Part shown: positions 1 through 12,868 of the stretch, in pieces
Layout of the letters: each line of letters opens with the position of its first letter
How positions within the stretch are numbered: position 1 is the stretch's first letter
Assembly: GCA_002633005.1 (NCBI GenBank)
Contig: NMRA01000056.1
Span: 197,165 to 257,164 of the forward strand
Length of the DNA stretch: 60,000 bases
Direction: 5' to 3'
Origin: Phoronis australis
Taxonomy: Eukaryota > Phoronida > Phoronidae
The notes under the pieces: model-generated
The model's input: the letters and a program-made list of their open reading frames with translations, nothing else
Told to the model about the DNA's origin: nothing
Databases searched by the model: none
Made by a program: the position numbers and the translations under genes

Positions 1-67
1 ACAGGCATGTTGTGGCCAGTTTCTTTTGTTTTGTGGCTGGGAAGCCGAGATCACCTGTTCCTATTGC

Positions 68-551
68 TCATGAGGCAACTGCTACGCTAACATTCGGGGT
101 TTTGTTACCCCAACGGCTGAGCGACCTTAAGCCAGACTATGACTAACCAGTCATAATTGATTCACAAATTAATGTGGGCGGCTAATTAGCCGTACTTCTG
201 AAGAAAACCTGTTCGCTAATTTCTCTTATAATGCATCAATTTTAAAAATTCAAAGGCGACTAATATATACTTTTCAATTTTAAAAACAGTCATGATGGTC
301 GTTTCTCTTACTTATTGTTCATTTTTTTACTTTGAAGCTAGTAGGCTAAACAGGCGCGTTGGTTTAAGATGCAATTATCTCAATCAATAAACATTCGGCT
401 AAGCCCATGAATAGCGACTAGCTCACTTCAATCTCTGATGGCGCCATGAAGCCTTTGATGTGCTGAGGAATTCGGCGAATACTCTGGGGTGAACAGTGCA
501 TGCTTTCTTGTCCAATTGCGTGCAAATCCTGTTAGTGTAAGATTTTCCTAA
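68..551 (+). mobile_element. Family A element, copy 1 (full length, Helitron-like ends)
   Basis: First of seven related copies in the window. It starts with TCATGAGGCAAC and ends GATTTTCCTAA followed by T. Near the 3' end a short imperfect stem (GCAAATC pairing with GATTTTCC) lies just before CTAA. A TC start, a 3' hairpin, a CTRR-type end and a T to the right are the hallmarks of Helitrons, but the left flank is not the expected A, so the class is an inference. There is no coding capacity and no obvious target duplication. Copies share blocks such as CTTATAATGCATC and GATGGCGCCAT. Confidence 0.75.
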
Positions 552-1194
552 TATCCTAATGCTGCTTCTTTCTTTGCTGTGTTGCCACACAATAGGTTGA
601 CTTGGCTTGTGCACACGAAACTACCCTGATAGCAGGTCCTGGAATAGAACTTTTTGTGCTGCAAGTAGGAAAACACATTGTTTCACTGGTTTGATTTTAG
701 AAATGTCCGGCCTATTCAAGGAGTCCTGTCAGAAAATATTACATACATGGGTACTTATTAAGTTTATCCAACTTTCTGCCGTCCGAATTGCAAACCACAT
801 CACAGCACTAATGCTTTGCTAGCATTAGAATGTTGAATATAATTGCAGCTGAAAAGCAAGGCACCAACAAATAACACAAGAAACTTCAACGGTGTGAAAA
901 CGAGGCCAGAGAACTGCTTGATGGGTATTGCAGCATTGTGGGTAAATACTGTGAGATTCAAGTGTGGCTTTGTAGCCTAATCTAGGAGCATCCTCTTGGA
1001 TGTTTTATTTTAACCTATACAATGCAGAGATATTTGAATTGGGGAGCAAAGCAATTAAATATCTTTTTACGTACTATATTGCCATAATAGTCACCTTTTG
1101 AGAAATCGGAAACCCGGTAATACAGTCTTTTGGGAAACCCTAAACAGTCATTGGAAACAACAGTAAAAAAAATCAAGTCACCTGCGTGCGTGTT

Positions 1195-1199
<5 letters not shown>

Positions 1200-1227
<28 letters not shown>
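1200..1227. repeat. (TG)n microsatellite
   Basis: About 13 uninterrupted TG dinucleotides, preceded by TGTTTGTTTG. Confidence 0.97.
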
Positions 1228-1230
<3 letters not shown>

Positions 1231-2409
1231 CTTGTTTCATTGAATTGTTCATTTTCCTGAATAGGGGAGGTGTCTTGAATATTTGATGAACATATTTAGA
1301 AGTGCTTAAAACTGCTTGTCACCATTCAATTGGCTGAATACTCTTTATTAATAAATCAATGTCACAACATTTCTTACCAAGATAGGGTTCTGATTCCATT
1401 TCCAACAAGAATATCAAAACCATCAGCTACTCAACAAAATGCTTCTGACTTTATTTTGAGATGATTTTGCGAGAGCAAAAGGTCTTATTCAATTTTCGTT
1501 TTTAGCCTGCTGAACTGGGCTAAATGCAACTATTCACACAGGGAGGTACTAGGTTCCAAACCTGGCACTTATAATTATGAAACTTTAAATTGTCATTTTG
1601 TTTGTGGGCATCATGTCAACACCCTATTCAACTATTGTTAGGGGACCTGCAAGCAAGGTTCCGGTAACAAGACATTCAATTCTTGGGCCTCCCTTTCATA
1701 AAATGGAGCCCTGTTTGCAGGCCATTTGACTGATCCTATCAATGATTTTGGGTCTGAATACTCATTCCCTTTCAATATTGAATTTCCCTTTCTGGGCCTA
1801 GAAATCAACCTCAATCGAACAAAAACTCACCTCAAGGCTAGAATCAGTTTCATGCCACACAGACATCAATTTTGGTTACTGCAGGTGGGGACCAGAGGAA
1901 ATTGTTGCAACCCTGTTGGATAAAATTTCTCTAGCATTGACAGATTCCCTTTAAGTGAACCAAGGCCCTAGTTTCTCCTAACACCAGACGGATTCTACTT
2001 TGGACTCATTGTAAGTCATACATCAGACAAGTTTTCTGAATTCTTAGTTGTAAGGAACATATGTCTGCAGGCGTTTATATTCTAGAATAAATGTCACTTG
2101 GTTCTATTCGTTATCAGTACACATCAGGTCGTTGTGTGAATTTTCTATCAACTGGTTATCATTTTGTAGTAAGTTTGTCTAGTTTTGATGTTGTGGAAAT
2201 ATGTCTCTCTTCATAAAAGTGTGCTGTGCCAACTTCAATACATGTAAAATATCTTAATCACGTGATTTTCATCAAAGCAACTTTGAGTGAAGGACTGTTT
2301 GCAAAGCACATTGAAACTATAAGACTACGGTTTTGCGCCCCAGATGAACCATTTTGAAATCTACTCTGGCCCTGTGCTCCTTGCCTTTTCTTCGAAAACC
2401 GAGATGGAA

Positions 2410-2436
2410 TGATTCAAAAAATTTTTTTTTGAATCG
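2410..2436. repeat. AT-rich palindrome
   Basis: GATTCAAAAAA is followed by a T-run and TTGAATC, giving an almost perfect hairpin with no loop. This is a simple cruciform-type sequence with no evident function. Confidence 0.8.
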
Positions 2437-3729
2437 GAATTTAGCCTTGAGATGTGCCACTTGATGGAGTGGTTGCTTAATAACTAGAAGTCAGGTCTGC
2501 TGCTTGATGATGAATTTGATCTGTATTTATTCAAGGTCTTGCTTGGGGAGTAGTACCTAAGCAGTTGATCATTATGAAGATGATACACGTATATTTTCCG
2601 AGTCGAAATTAATAACATCCAAAGTAAACCTGCCCAGGTAACCTAATCCTACCGACTTTGTGTCTGCAGGCTGTGTCACAGCATTTTCATATAGTGTAAG
2701 AAACTAAGGTTTTGTTTCATAGTTAACAGCCTGGAGAAAATTTACTGGTATCAAGTAGTATGGTGGTAATGTGTAAGCTTGAAATTTGACATTCATAAAT
2801 CTTTGTCATTGTCCTCATGGTATGTTGTTCTTTAGGTTTCTGCAGTGTGGCCTGATCTTGTTGGTCTATGCAGGGTTGGATATGGCGAGCTGCACCTGGT
2901 CAATGAAACCTCAGATTTTGTTTGGTGACCTGCGGTAAAAATCCTAGGTCACCACGCTCACATCCGAGCACGCACTTAAAATACGACAGGAAGTAAGCAG
3001 ACGGTAGTCGGTTTTGTTTGGAAAAACTGACTGTTCGTAACTCATGCACAGACAATATGTCCTGTTCATCTTAACTGAACAGGTTGTAGGAGGTGACCAT
3101 GTGTAGCATACTGGGCACAAAGGGGCTAACTGCGATCACTTGATACACTCCTAATTTACTCTTCAACTAAAAAACACTTGCCACGAATTGCTCGATGACA
3201 CTTGGCTTACCTCAAAATCCAATTGCTGCTTGCTGGTTTGGTAGTTGGTGCAACTATGTTGTACACCCAGAGTGAATTAAGAACATTGCATAGCAACATT
3301 ATACAAAAGTTTTATGTTGTAAAAGTCACATTTCAAAACAAAAATTTAAAACCACTAATGTGTGTGTGTGATGGGTCTGATTATCTAGAGAACCATGACA
3401 TCAGCAGCCTGAGGGGATGTAACTAACTACAACAACATGGCGTCTTTGATCAGTACTGGCAATTTTGAGGTTCAAAAACCGTCAATTTGCCCAATCTTGA
3501 CCGGTGCAATGCAGGATTATTTTCATGAATTAAACAAATGCTGCATAGGCGATCTCGTGTGCTCTGACAGACATTCTTGCACAGTTTGCTGGTTCTTCAA
3601 TTCAGATAGTATTTTCATTACCCATTGCTGGCAGCCATGCATTGTTTGTGGGATCAGGACTTTCCTGGCGCTCCCTCAATAACATGACACGGTTTCCTTG
3701 TTGTGGCGATCTCATTTCCCATTTGTCGT

Positions 3730-3773
3730 CTTGGGAATGTTGTCAGATCGACTTGGGAATGTTGTCAGATCGC
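3730..3773. repeat. 22-bp tandem duplication (2 copies)
   Basis: CTTGGGAATGTTGTCAGATC is directly repeated with one difference at the last base of the unit. Confidence 0.95.
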
Positions 3774-4923
3774 TTTTGGCAGTTTGACGTTATGCTAAGT
3801 GTCAAGCTATGCTTTGTGTGTTTAAAGAGTCGTAAAAGTGGTTGATCACACTGTTAATTGGCTTGTTTCTTTCACTGTCCATCACAAAATGTGATGACCC
3901 TTTAACAGTCTTCATTGCATGCCATATTGAACGTCGTAACATTGACGTTAAAATCTCACCAATTTAGGACACAACATGGCGATCAAGTGATTTTTTGTTT
4001 TTGTCAATTTTTCATAAACCCTAAGTTGCACCATCCTTAAGTTTGTTACCATTTCTAAGTTGTGGACGACAGCTACCATCAGACAAAATTTTGCGAAACA
4101 GCAACATTCACAGCAATGGCAGAAGCCTTTAAGAATTCAAAAGAGAAAAAAGTTCTAGCAATTATTGTCGTCAGAAACTGATGAGATTTTACTGTAAATA
4201 TGCTTACGTAAGATTGTTTAATTTCTGTCATAATAATTTGCCTAAAAAGTGACCTTGAAGTTTTTCACGGCCTCGTTTTGCTGAAAAAGCTTACGGCTTT
4301 CCCATGTTTGGTGGCTATTGTACGATGCAAATCATCTCACCATGAAGTGAAACTCTTGATATTTTGTTCAGACAAATGACGAATGAATCTCACATTGCTC
4401 TGCTTCATTATGTCCTGGTTTGAAAACTATTTGGTACAGGTGAGGTACCATGTAATGTCATTCTTTGCCTATTTAGTGTGGAATGTGCCACGCATCTGAA
4501 ATTTATGAAGCAAAGTTTCCTCAAATTTGAACGAAAATAATTGCAGAAATTGTCATTTTCCATTTTTCAAAAGCTCGTTGCATTGTTAAAAAATACTTAA
4601 AATTTAATCAGGTGTTTGCCGAAAACAAATGCACATTTGTTTATACTTGTTGAAATTTTGGCTGTTCAGCCTTCTTGTGTTTAGAACAGACATTTTCTGT
4701 TTTATATCCAAAAAACCCAGTTTTGGAATTATTGTTCACGGAAAAATACTTTCAAGTTTCTAGCTTTGACTAGAATTATCATAAAACTACAAAATATGTT
4801 GTGTTTTCCGATCTTATCACAAATCGCTGGTTCTTCCCATTGTCTGCCAGATATTCATTGAAACCAAGGCGGACCGCATGACTTATCATTTAAGTATGCT
4901 TAAAATATTTTTACTATTTACTG

Positions 4924-4990
4924 CATGGAATTTGGCTCAGGGGCAGAGCGCTCTATCACGGAGGTAGTGGGTTTGATTCCGTGCAACTGT
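4924..4990 (+). repeat. tRNA-derived SINE head or tRNA pseudogene
   Basis: TTTGGCTCAGGGGCAGAGCG resembles a D-arm with an A box, and GGTTTGATTCC resembles a T-arm B box (consensus GGTTCGANTCC). The boxes are about 37 nt apart, roughly 7 shorter than in a tRNA, and the anticodon arm appears deleted. It is therefore not a working tRNA. A degenerate tRNA-headed SINE is the likeliest reading. The 3' body cannot be delimited. Confidence 0.6.
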
Positions 4991-5109
4991 TATTTTCTGT
5001 AAATCACATTTCTCACTGAGAACTCCCTCTTAACATGAAGAAACTTGATCTAACATCTCAACAAAAATAACAATTGAGAAAATTTAGAAAATATTTTGGG
5101 GAGTTTCAG

Positions 5110-5350
5110 TGGGTATTAGTGGATAACTTCAAGCCTGTATCGAAGTTAACGACACAAATTAACTTGCAGTTGTAGATGGATTTAACCGACTGTGGCGTCG
5201 ACGCTTTGTTTGATGCGGTATGAACAGTTAGCTTGATGCCTTGCAGTTATAGATGGATTTAACCGACTGTGGCGTGGATGCTTTGTTTGATGCAGTATTA
5301 ACGGTTAGCTCGATGCATTGCAGTTATCCGCATTCGTTGCTATCAATAAT
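5110..5350 (+). mobile_element. Family B-like fragment with internal 77-bp tandem duplication
   Basis: Motifs such as GGATTTAACCG, GTGGCGTCGACGC and GCGGTATGAACAG match the left half of the family B MITEs. A 77-bp unit beginning at TTGCAGTT is present twice (about 5163-5239 and 5240-5316), with a third partial start. Both element ends are missing or unrecognisable. Confidence 0.65.
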
Positions 5351-6348
5351 GACTAATGTTATGACGGCAGCCAGCGGAGCAATTTATTTCATTTATTATG
5401 ACTTCAAATTTTAAAAAATCACCCTTGCATATAGTGAATGCTTTACTTGGTGTTGTTCTATGCCATCTTCAATAATAACTACAGTTGGTAATGGACTTAA
5501 ATTTCTTAATGTTCACTTTTGCTGAGACGTTTGGCAAAATTGAATTTCATTTATCCACTCCACGTGCTAAATGGGTGGATAATTTAGTACCATCAGAATT
5601 TTTTATTTTCTGAAAAGGAAAGTATTCTGAAAGTGCTATTCTTGGTTGCAAGATACGAAAGTAAAAGTTGAGCAGAGGCAATGCTGTCTGAATTGACTCT
5701 GGGGGAAAATTCTTTATTTTTTTCTTCGTTACAAATAGTAATTCGCACAATTTATGGTCGTTTAGGACTACTACTATTTTTCCCAGTGCTGATGTATTGA
5801 TTAGTCTACAGCCACAGTGGGGGACTTTCAAATGGCAAAGTGGCGACTGATCAGTGGGACCAGATACCTGTGGCCTCAAGGGGATGGGGAGGCACTTCAT
5901 AACTTTTGTTTAACACTTAGTCGTCTAATCACATAAATTACAAAACGGCCTTTTTATGAAGTTTAACTGTTCCCCTGAGCCACCCCTGTGAGGACGAAGT
6001 ATCTCTTGATACAGTCAGGTGGCGATATTGTTCCACATGATCAAGCTGCCACTGCCTCCGGAAAGTCTCACATTAAGGATGAATACTGTACTGTAGTTAG
6101 AAACCAACCTTGAATCTCAAACAGGGTTGGATATTGGTACTTCAAATGTATTTCTCTGTCCAAATTTACCCGATTTTCAATATTTTCATCAGTTGTCAGA
6201 CTATCCTTAAGGTAGAGCAATTTCACTTAAATATTTTGAAGTTGCCTGCTCACTGTTATGTAAATGTTTACCCAAGTTTACTCTCTCTCTGATTTTTATG
6301 TATTCTTTGTGGATTTCAAGGATGTCAAATGGGTGTGATTCAGTGTTA
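5351..6348. other. Non-coding stretch, nothing recognised
   Basis: A 117-codon open frame on the minus strand (5547-5900) has no splice context or recognisable domain and is treated as chance. Confidence 0.5.
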
Positions 6349-6853
6349 AGGGCCTTTCATACTAACGTCGACGTGTCGATGGTTTGGGGAGTTGCGGTCA
6401 GTATGAACGCTTAACTCCGGTCCTGGATCGCAGTTAACAGCTCCAGTTAACATCGCAATTAACAGGTGGATTTAAGACCGCCGTGTCGACGCTGAGGTGC
6501 AGTATGAACGCTTAACTCCGGTCCAATCGAAGTTATCGCCAGGTGCCACTGTTATCGTCAACAGTTACAGAGTAGTGCCGTCACTAATAACTACTTATTT
6601 TTGCTCTAATGATAACCTATCAATTTAAAAATGAGTTTAATGTCATTTAGCACATTTAAATGTTCCCAAATTGTCACACTGAAAAAATCTTAGCATGCAG
6701 CGCTACCTTGCGATAACTTCGATGACGTCAGCGTCACCAACCCTGTACTTTGATGGTCATTAACTACCGAAGTTAGTATGAACGGTCCAGTTAACTGCGC
6801 TGTTTACGTTGACGCTCCGCTCAGACCGGAGTTAAGTCAAAATGAAAGGGCCT
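6349..6853 (+). mobile_element. Family B MITE (PIF/Harbinger-like), intact copy
   Basis: A 505-bp element starts AGGGCCTTTCATACT and ends AAAATGAAAGGGCCT, flanked by a perfect TTA duplication (6346-6348 and 6854-6856). Three-base TWA duplications with GGGCC-type ends are typical of PIF/Harbinger MITEs. The arms are imperfectly inverted and contain repeated motifs: GTTAACTCCGGT, AGTATGAACG and GTCGACGC. It has no coding capacity. Confidence 0.85.
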
Positions 6854-6926
6854 TTAGGAACTTCATTGACTATACTGGACCCAATATCATCACCTTTTGG
6901 GCACTAGTTGCTTACACACGTCCCGC

Positions 6927-6982
6927 ATTTTGAGAACCAGTTTGATGCAACAGATTCAACAGACAAAACTGGTTCTCAGAAT
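6927..6982. repeat. Short hairpin, 17-bp arms
   Basis: ATTTTGAGAACCAGTTT (6927-6943) is complementary to AAACTGGTTCTCAGAAT (6966-6982) with one mismatch, leaving a 22-nt loop. Function is unknown. Confidence 0.85.
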
Positions 6983-7116
6983 CCGGAACCCCGGAAGTGA
7001 CTATTACCCCGATTTGATAAGGCTAGTCCATCAAAAGAACGAAAAAATTAAAGGCAAACATCTTGATTTGTGAGGCATCTCCTATCTTGACATTATCGCA
7101 AAGGATCTCCATGTTA

Positions 7117-7646
7117 GCAAGCAGTAGCATATGTTGATAAAAACGACTATGCATTTAAATCAGCTCAGCTTGACAAGTTTCGGCATTTATTAAAACACCA
7201 TCCTCAGAAGAAAAAACAGTGGCCACCTTGGTAGGCCCAACAACAAGTAATGATACACACAGACACTAGTTACAAGGGTGTATAACAATGGGCAAGACTA
7301 ACAATGACAACCTGTGGTGGAGTTGCCTATTTAGACAAGGCTTACACCAAATTGATGTGTAGAGCCTCACGAATTTTCAGCTCCCTTGTTGTTTCTTCTT
7401 GGTCTGTTATAGCAAAGTCATTGAATAAGAATTGTACATAACCGTGATTGGAGCTCTCTTGACGAATATTAATATGTGAACTTCTGTCAGAATTTAGATG
7501 GCCCTTTGTGTATCATTACTTGTTGTTGGGCCTACCAAGGTGGCCACTGTTTTTGCTTCTGAAGATTGTCTTTTAATAAACACTGAAGCATGTCAAGCCA
7601 ATTTAAATCTATCGTTGTTTTTATCAACATATCTGGCTTGCAATTG
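7117..7646. repeat. Long imperfect inverted repeat (foldback), ~143-bp arms
   Basis: The left arm (about 7117-7260) and right arm (about 7505-7646) are reverse complements over almost their whole length. The shared core CCAACAACAAGTAATGATAC reads on one strand in the left arm and on the other in the right. The spacer is about 240 bp and single-copy. It could be a foldback transposon remnant or an inverted duplication. No target duplication was found. A transcript through it would form a long duplex. Confidence 0.8.
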
Positions 7647-9094
7647 TACGTCATCCACCAGTCAGAGACTTGCAGTAAGTTGCCCAGGAATTTTTACTGT
7701 AGGTGATTTGGCTACTTAGCATAGTCTATCGCCACTAAATTGCATTATGCCTTAGGATTATCCGGTAGGTACTGATGGAGTCTTTAATTTTTTTAATGCA
7801 ATGATAACTGTTGGAATGGTACAATTAGCAAAGTTTATTCCGATATTATTATCTATGGCTGCACATGATTGACGTCACCAATTCTGCCAGACCGACCAGC
7901 TGAGACAAATTGTGATTGGTCCTGGATGACTAGTGTTTTGGCTTACAGACCAGTCAGATGTCATGAACGACTGACCATCGGAACTAGTGAAATCAATCAA
8001 GTGCAGTCTATGTAAATAAGATTGTGAAACCACATTGAGGTAGTGAGCTTGTAGAATTTGATCATTCGCTGGCTCAACATTTGCACTACAGAATTTTTCT
8101 CCACTTTTGCGTTGTCGATTTCTCAATAGGACAGCTAACACCTATGAGCATACCATGTAACAGCCGTTGTTACCTGAGGATGTTTGCTGAAATTGCCGAC
8201 TAGAGCGTGAAAAATCCTTTATAGAGATTGGTACAAATAAGCCACATAGGCAATCACTCAATGTGTATCTTGTGACAGAAATTTCCCAGTTCATCATTTG
8301 GAAAATTCATCCATGTGTTTAATTAGTCAACGTTTCATTCATTTCTGATTACCTACGTCATGACACATATTTATGTACGTCACAGATGTTGTCAGGCGTC
8401 ATTTCCCCCATTTCTTAACGTCATGCTCATCAAAACAAATTTTTTATCGCCTAAGTGCAACCTCTTATAGCAACCAACGATGTGTCTTATGCCTGTAGCT
8501 ATTTCCTCCCTCAAATCTTAAACACTTTAAAAGGCTACTGAAGTACGGTACAAAACCATGCAATTAGTTTTAATTTAGTTTGTGAACAAATAATATATCA
8601 GAAATCACATAATATTATTTTTTATTCTTTCACATTTTTGTAAAAAAGTGTTTTTCCCAATGGTAATTCCTATTGGCTAATGCGCATCTGACGTCACTGA
8701 AGCAGTACTGTTCATCAAAACCACTTACTCTTCCATGTGTTTGTCAACCTGCTGGATTGTCACGGTTGGTTTGCTGGCATAGTGCTATTAAGATGGGAGG
8801 CGGGAGGGGGAGGTTGGGGCATGGAATACTCTCTCTACCTCAACAACTTGAGATGAGTGACAACCTGTCACCACGGTGATCTATGTTGTGGTAGTGGAGG
8901 GCAACTAACATTTCCGAAAAAAGTCTTTGTGCGTGACCTCGAAAATGACCTGCTGTTTTATTTTAAAAAATGTTTTGGTCATACCTGTGAGGGGGCTAAA
9001 TCCGGCTATGCGGTTTGTGCAGTGTCAAATTTCAGTGTGAACTTGCTTTGCACTGTGTCAAAGTTGCCCCAAAAGGACCGGCTGGGAAAATGGA
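7647..9094. other. Non-coding stretch, nothing recognised
   Basis: No repeat family or supported exon is visible. Open frames at 7875-8141 (-) and 8673-8879 (+) lack support. Confidence 0.5.
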
Positions 9095-9545
9095 CAAACT
9101 GGCTAACTTTGGAGCATAACGTCTCAAAAATTGCTTTTCAGATCCAGATGAAACTTTCAGATACTAAATTTTATGCATTGTTCTCTAAAAATGCCTTTGA
9201 AATATTGTATTTTTACAAGAGGGACTATCAAAATGGATTTACGATTTTATGAAAATCGTAAAAGTAGCATGAATCAAAAACAAAATGATAATTCAGTAGA
9301 TAACTGTAAAAGCATTTTAAGATTTCATCTTGAATATTTGTATCAAATAAAATATGTACTTGTTATTGCTGCAGTTGTTTTAGTGTGTATGAACCTTTCT
9401 TTTTTTGTAAAATTTTATTGAAAAGACATGATCATGTGACCCAATCAAAGGCAGATCGTATGAAGTTAAAGTCAAATTCCACAGGCTTTCTATCTCTCGA
9501 AAATGTACACTTACCAAGTTGAAATTGATTGTTTTGTAGATTTTA
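9095..9545 (+). repeat. Family E interspersed repeat, copy 1
   Basis: The copy shares TGGCTAACTTTGGA, ATGAAACTTTCAGAT and the core AAAATTTTATTGAAAAGACATG...GTGACCCAAT with the other five copies. Copies are heavily diverged, so the family is old. The longest open frame across this copy (to 9252) has a partial counterpart in the 35-kb copy (a conserved KLSD motif), which may hint at a former coding region. Confidence 0.65.
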
Positions 9546-10149
9546 GGCTAAGTGGCTGGACTTGTCAATAAGGTCTTACAAAACCTCAAAAAAATCTGTA
9601 GAAACATCCTGTTGCACAAGCCTTGTTCATGTATTTCTCTGTCTGGTGGGTTGACTAATAGTCAGCACTGTTATAATCCTAAGTCCATTGATGTTCTGAG
9701 AAAGAATGACTGGTTTTATTCTTTCTGTATATTGATTTTTGTGGCTTAACTCTATCCAGCTGAGGAGAAGCATTTATTGAGTGTTTGATGTTGTCTTAAT
9801 CTGACAGAGAATGATAACGAGCGAGGTGGCAATTTTATTTGTATCCCTGTCAGATGATTTATTCTTGTCTTCTAAAATATCATACCTGATGTGTGCGCTC
9901 CAATTGTATTGACAAGCGCAATACAGTATTGAAGCATAGCCTGCTTGAGGTTATTTGATGGTTTGTAATATGATAATGCAGATAATTTCAATGTCCTGCA
10001 TAAGGTGTAACTTAAGTTTGCTCTGTATGTAGTATTTAAATCAAGCTGGTGATCTGATTGTGTGATCTGACATTCAATGGAGACAAAACATTACATTTAT
10101 CCATTATAATGTCAATGGAGATTTGACATGGGGGTGGTGTTTGACAATG

Positions 10150-10405
10150 TAATTTAGCATACAGCGCTTTTAAGATTTTATCTTGAAAATTTAAGTCAAA
10201 TTTGGACATGTTATTGACGCCATTGTTTTTTATTTGTGTAACTTTCTTGTTTGCAAAATTTTGATAGAAAAGACCTGTATGGTCAGTGAACCAATTAATA
10301 GCAGAATAGTAAAAAGTCAAAAATCAAATTCTAAAGACTTTTGGAAAATATGTACTTTTGATGAGTTAAAGTCTGTACTTTTGTAGAAAATTGACTAAGT
10401 ATCTT
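10150..10405 (+). repeat. Family E interspersed repeat, copy 2 (3' half)
   Basis: It contains AAAATTTTGATAGAAAAGACC, then CCAATTAATAGCAGAATAG and TCAAATTCTAAAG in the order seen in the 35- and 37-kb copies (reverse strand there). Confidence 0.65.
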
Positions 10406-10616
10406 GACCTAGTGGTAATTAATTAAAATGCGACAATCTATCCAGCAACAGGTTTACTGATTACCTTAATTTGAGCTAATGGCGGGACTGAAGTTCCATC
10501 CCTCATCTCTTGATATCATTGGTGCGTACGTACTCAGCCATGTACTACTTGCAATGGCTGGTCATCATAAACGTAGTAGTACTCAACATTTCTTGGTATA
10601 TGGCAAACATTTTTTA

Positions 10617-10650
10617 AGTCTGGTCTGCACGCCACCTGTTGGCCACATCA
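10617..10650 (+). repeat. 34-bp dispersed motif, copy 1
   Basis: AGTCTGGTCTGCACGCCACC and the following 14 bases recur at 29131-29164 with one mismatch. Both copies lie in or near family E sequence, so this is probably a piece of a longer decayed repeat. Confidence 0.8.
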
Positions 10651-11424
10651 CGTGACTTAATGAACATAAGTCTGGTGTCTATAGATGGTAAAAATTTACT
10701 CTGAAAATCCACAACTTAAGCAATGATTTTGAATCTGGTGATTATACAAGTTCATTGCCTATCAATTATGGAAATACTTTAAGCTTTTAATCTCAACAGA
10801 AGTGGGTTTTGCAACAAGTTTTAATGTCCTAAATTATCGATTCTTTTTTAGTGTCTTATTAAAAACCACGCATCATTTGTCATCCAGGTAATGCTTAAAT
10901 TAATTCCTACAATTAGTCCACTTACTCTGAAGATACCAGAGCCCGTTCACTCATTGAGTACGTATGGTAGAATATCTCCGATTTTGCATAAAAATGGTTG
11001 TCATAATTGACCTTTTTCATTTTCCAAGATCTGTTGTGAGTGCCCTCTAGGTTTCAAAATTTTGTTGCAAAACTTGAACATGATCAAGCAATAATTTGGT
11101 GTTATATGTTTCACATTAAAAATGACTAAATTTCAGCTAGTGGCCATTATTGCATCCTAAGTTGGTGGGATTTTCCCTCACTCTTCGTTATGTTTGTCCG
11201 AATTGTTGGAACCTCTACCAAAGATTGTAACTCACGATCATGAACAGTTCAGTGCAGGCATAGCATCCACTAACAATGGCACATTCATGTTCTCGTACTA
11301 CTGAAACTTTGCACCAATTTCAGTGCATGCAAAGAGCTACTTAAGTCATCTGCGCACCCCACCTTATGCAGGTGCTCGTTTTACTTTTCTGAACCATAGT
11401 CGATTATTGTTACAAGTTCTGTTC
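10651..11424. other. Non-coding stretch, nothing recognised
   Basis: No exon, repeat or hairpin that I can support. Confidence 0.5.
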
Positions 11425-11876
11425 AACTACTTCGGTCCTGGATCGAAGTTAACAGTGCCAGTTAACTTCGCAGTAAACAGCTGTATTTAACAGCGGAGCC
11501 TCGACGCAGTGGTGCAGTATGAACGGTCAACTTCGATCCCATCAAAGTTATCACCAGGTGCCATTATTATTGTCAACAATTAAAGGGCAGTGTTTTGCAC
11601 CGATAGTTGCTTATATTTTGCTCAAATAATCACCAATTAGAAATAAGTTTTATGTCAATTAGCACATGTAAATGTTCCCAAATTGTCACATTCAAAAAAA
11701 TCTTAGCGTGCTTGCGATGCATCAGCGTTACCTTGCCATTACTTCAACGACAAGTGTCACATGTCGTTTACTTCGATGTGCATTAACTACCGAACCCACT
11801 ATGAACGGTTCAGTTAACTTCGCAGTTTACGTCGACGCTCTGCTCAGACCGGAGTTAAGTCAGTATGAAAGAGCCT
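11425..11876 (+). mobile_element. Family B MITE, 5'-truncated or diverged copy
   Basis: It aligns along its length with the 6349 copy (TCGGTCCTGGATCGAAG, GTCGACGC, ACCGGAGTTAAGTCAGTATG) and ends ATGAAAGAGCCT followed by TAA, as expected for the right end. The AGGCCC left terminus is missing. Confidence 0.8.
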
Positions 11877-12868
11877 TAATTTACTAAAATCACCTAATAT
11901 GATTCATGATACATTATGAAATAACGTCTGCTCTGGTAAGCATTGGACAACAGTAGATTAATAATGGGAAGAGTGTGATATCTATGCAGATGAGTCAAAT
12001 TTGCATAACTCTTATCTGTGGTCTTACCAGGATTAAAGCTGATCGCTGTGGGAACGATGGATTGCTGTCAGTCACAATGTTCACCATCGTATTTGTGTTC
12101 TTGCTTAATAATTAGGTCATAGTAGCAATCTCCAAAAAAAGGTATTGTAATTCTTCACTTATTTATCGCACAAAATGACCGACAAGTGAAGTTCTATTTT
12201 GCTAAATTTCTTCACAAAAGTAAAGCTAAGGTCATTGTAGCCCATTATCAGCACGAAGTGCAGTGTGTAGGTGTCGTAAACAGCATTTGCTAAAAGTATT
12301 GTTATTTTGGAGAAAGGTGATGTGACTTTAAAGATGGAAACGACCTTTTTGATTATATTTTATATGAGTGGAGAATTGCCAAAAGATTTGGACTGCAGTG
12401 GGCACTAGACTGAAGAATGTGACAGTAGTTACCCCATATAGTAGATCCAGACCTCGTAGACACACTATATAGTCACGACTCCCTACGGCAATCAATAAAA
12501 AATTGAGCACGGTGGCTCAAAATTTAGGCATAGTGGCTTACAATATGAGAGCGATGGTCAAATTTGAATACGGGGGTTTGAATTGGAACGTGGTGATTCA
12601 CCATGTGCCAAAAGTCTGGTGAGAACGCTGCTTATGCTGTGAAATATAAAAAGGGAGTTTTTACTGCTAAGGCTTTTTCATACTGGTACATTCCAGACTG
12701 AAGTTGACCCTTGGCCTCTGTTATGGCTATAAGTGGCTTTTAAGTAGCCTAGTTCAACTCCATACATTGCCTGTTGATTACAGGGTTACCATAATATTTA
12801 TAAGTAGTTGTCCTGTTATCACCAGTATCACCACACTTCATTCAGCCAGTGTGGGGATATTCATGTAA
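11877..12868. other. Non-coding stretch, nothing recognised
   Basis: Phrases around GTGGCTCAAAATTTAG and GTGGCTTACAATATG at 12500-12600 are loosely repetitive. No exon is supported. Confidence 0.5.

Larger units (their letters stand above)
552..4923. other. Non-coding stretch without a recognised gene
   Basis: Only short chance open frames occur here. The stretch holds a TG microsatellite near 1200, a near-perfect palindrome near 2410 and a 22-bp tandem duplication near 3730, listed separately. I see no splice-flanked exon that I would defend. Confidence 0.6.

Noticed and set aside
4924-4990. Functional tRNA gene
   Set aside because: The A-to-B box distance is too short and the anticodon arm is missing.
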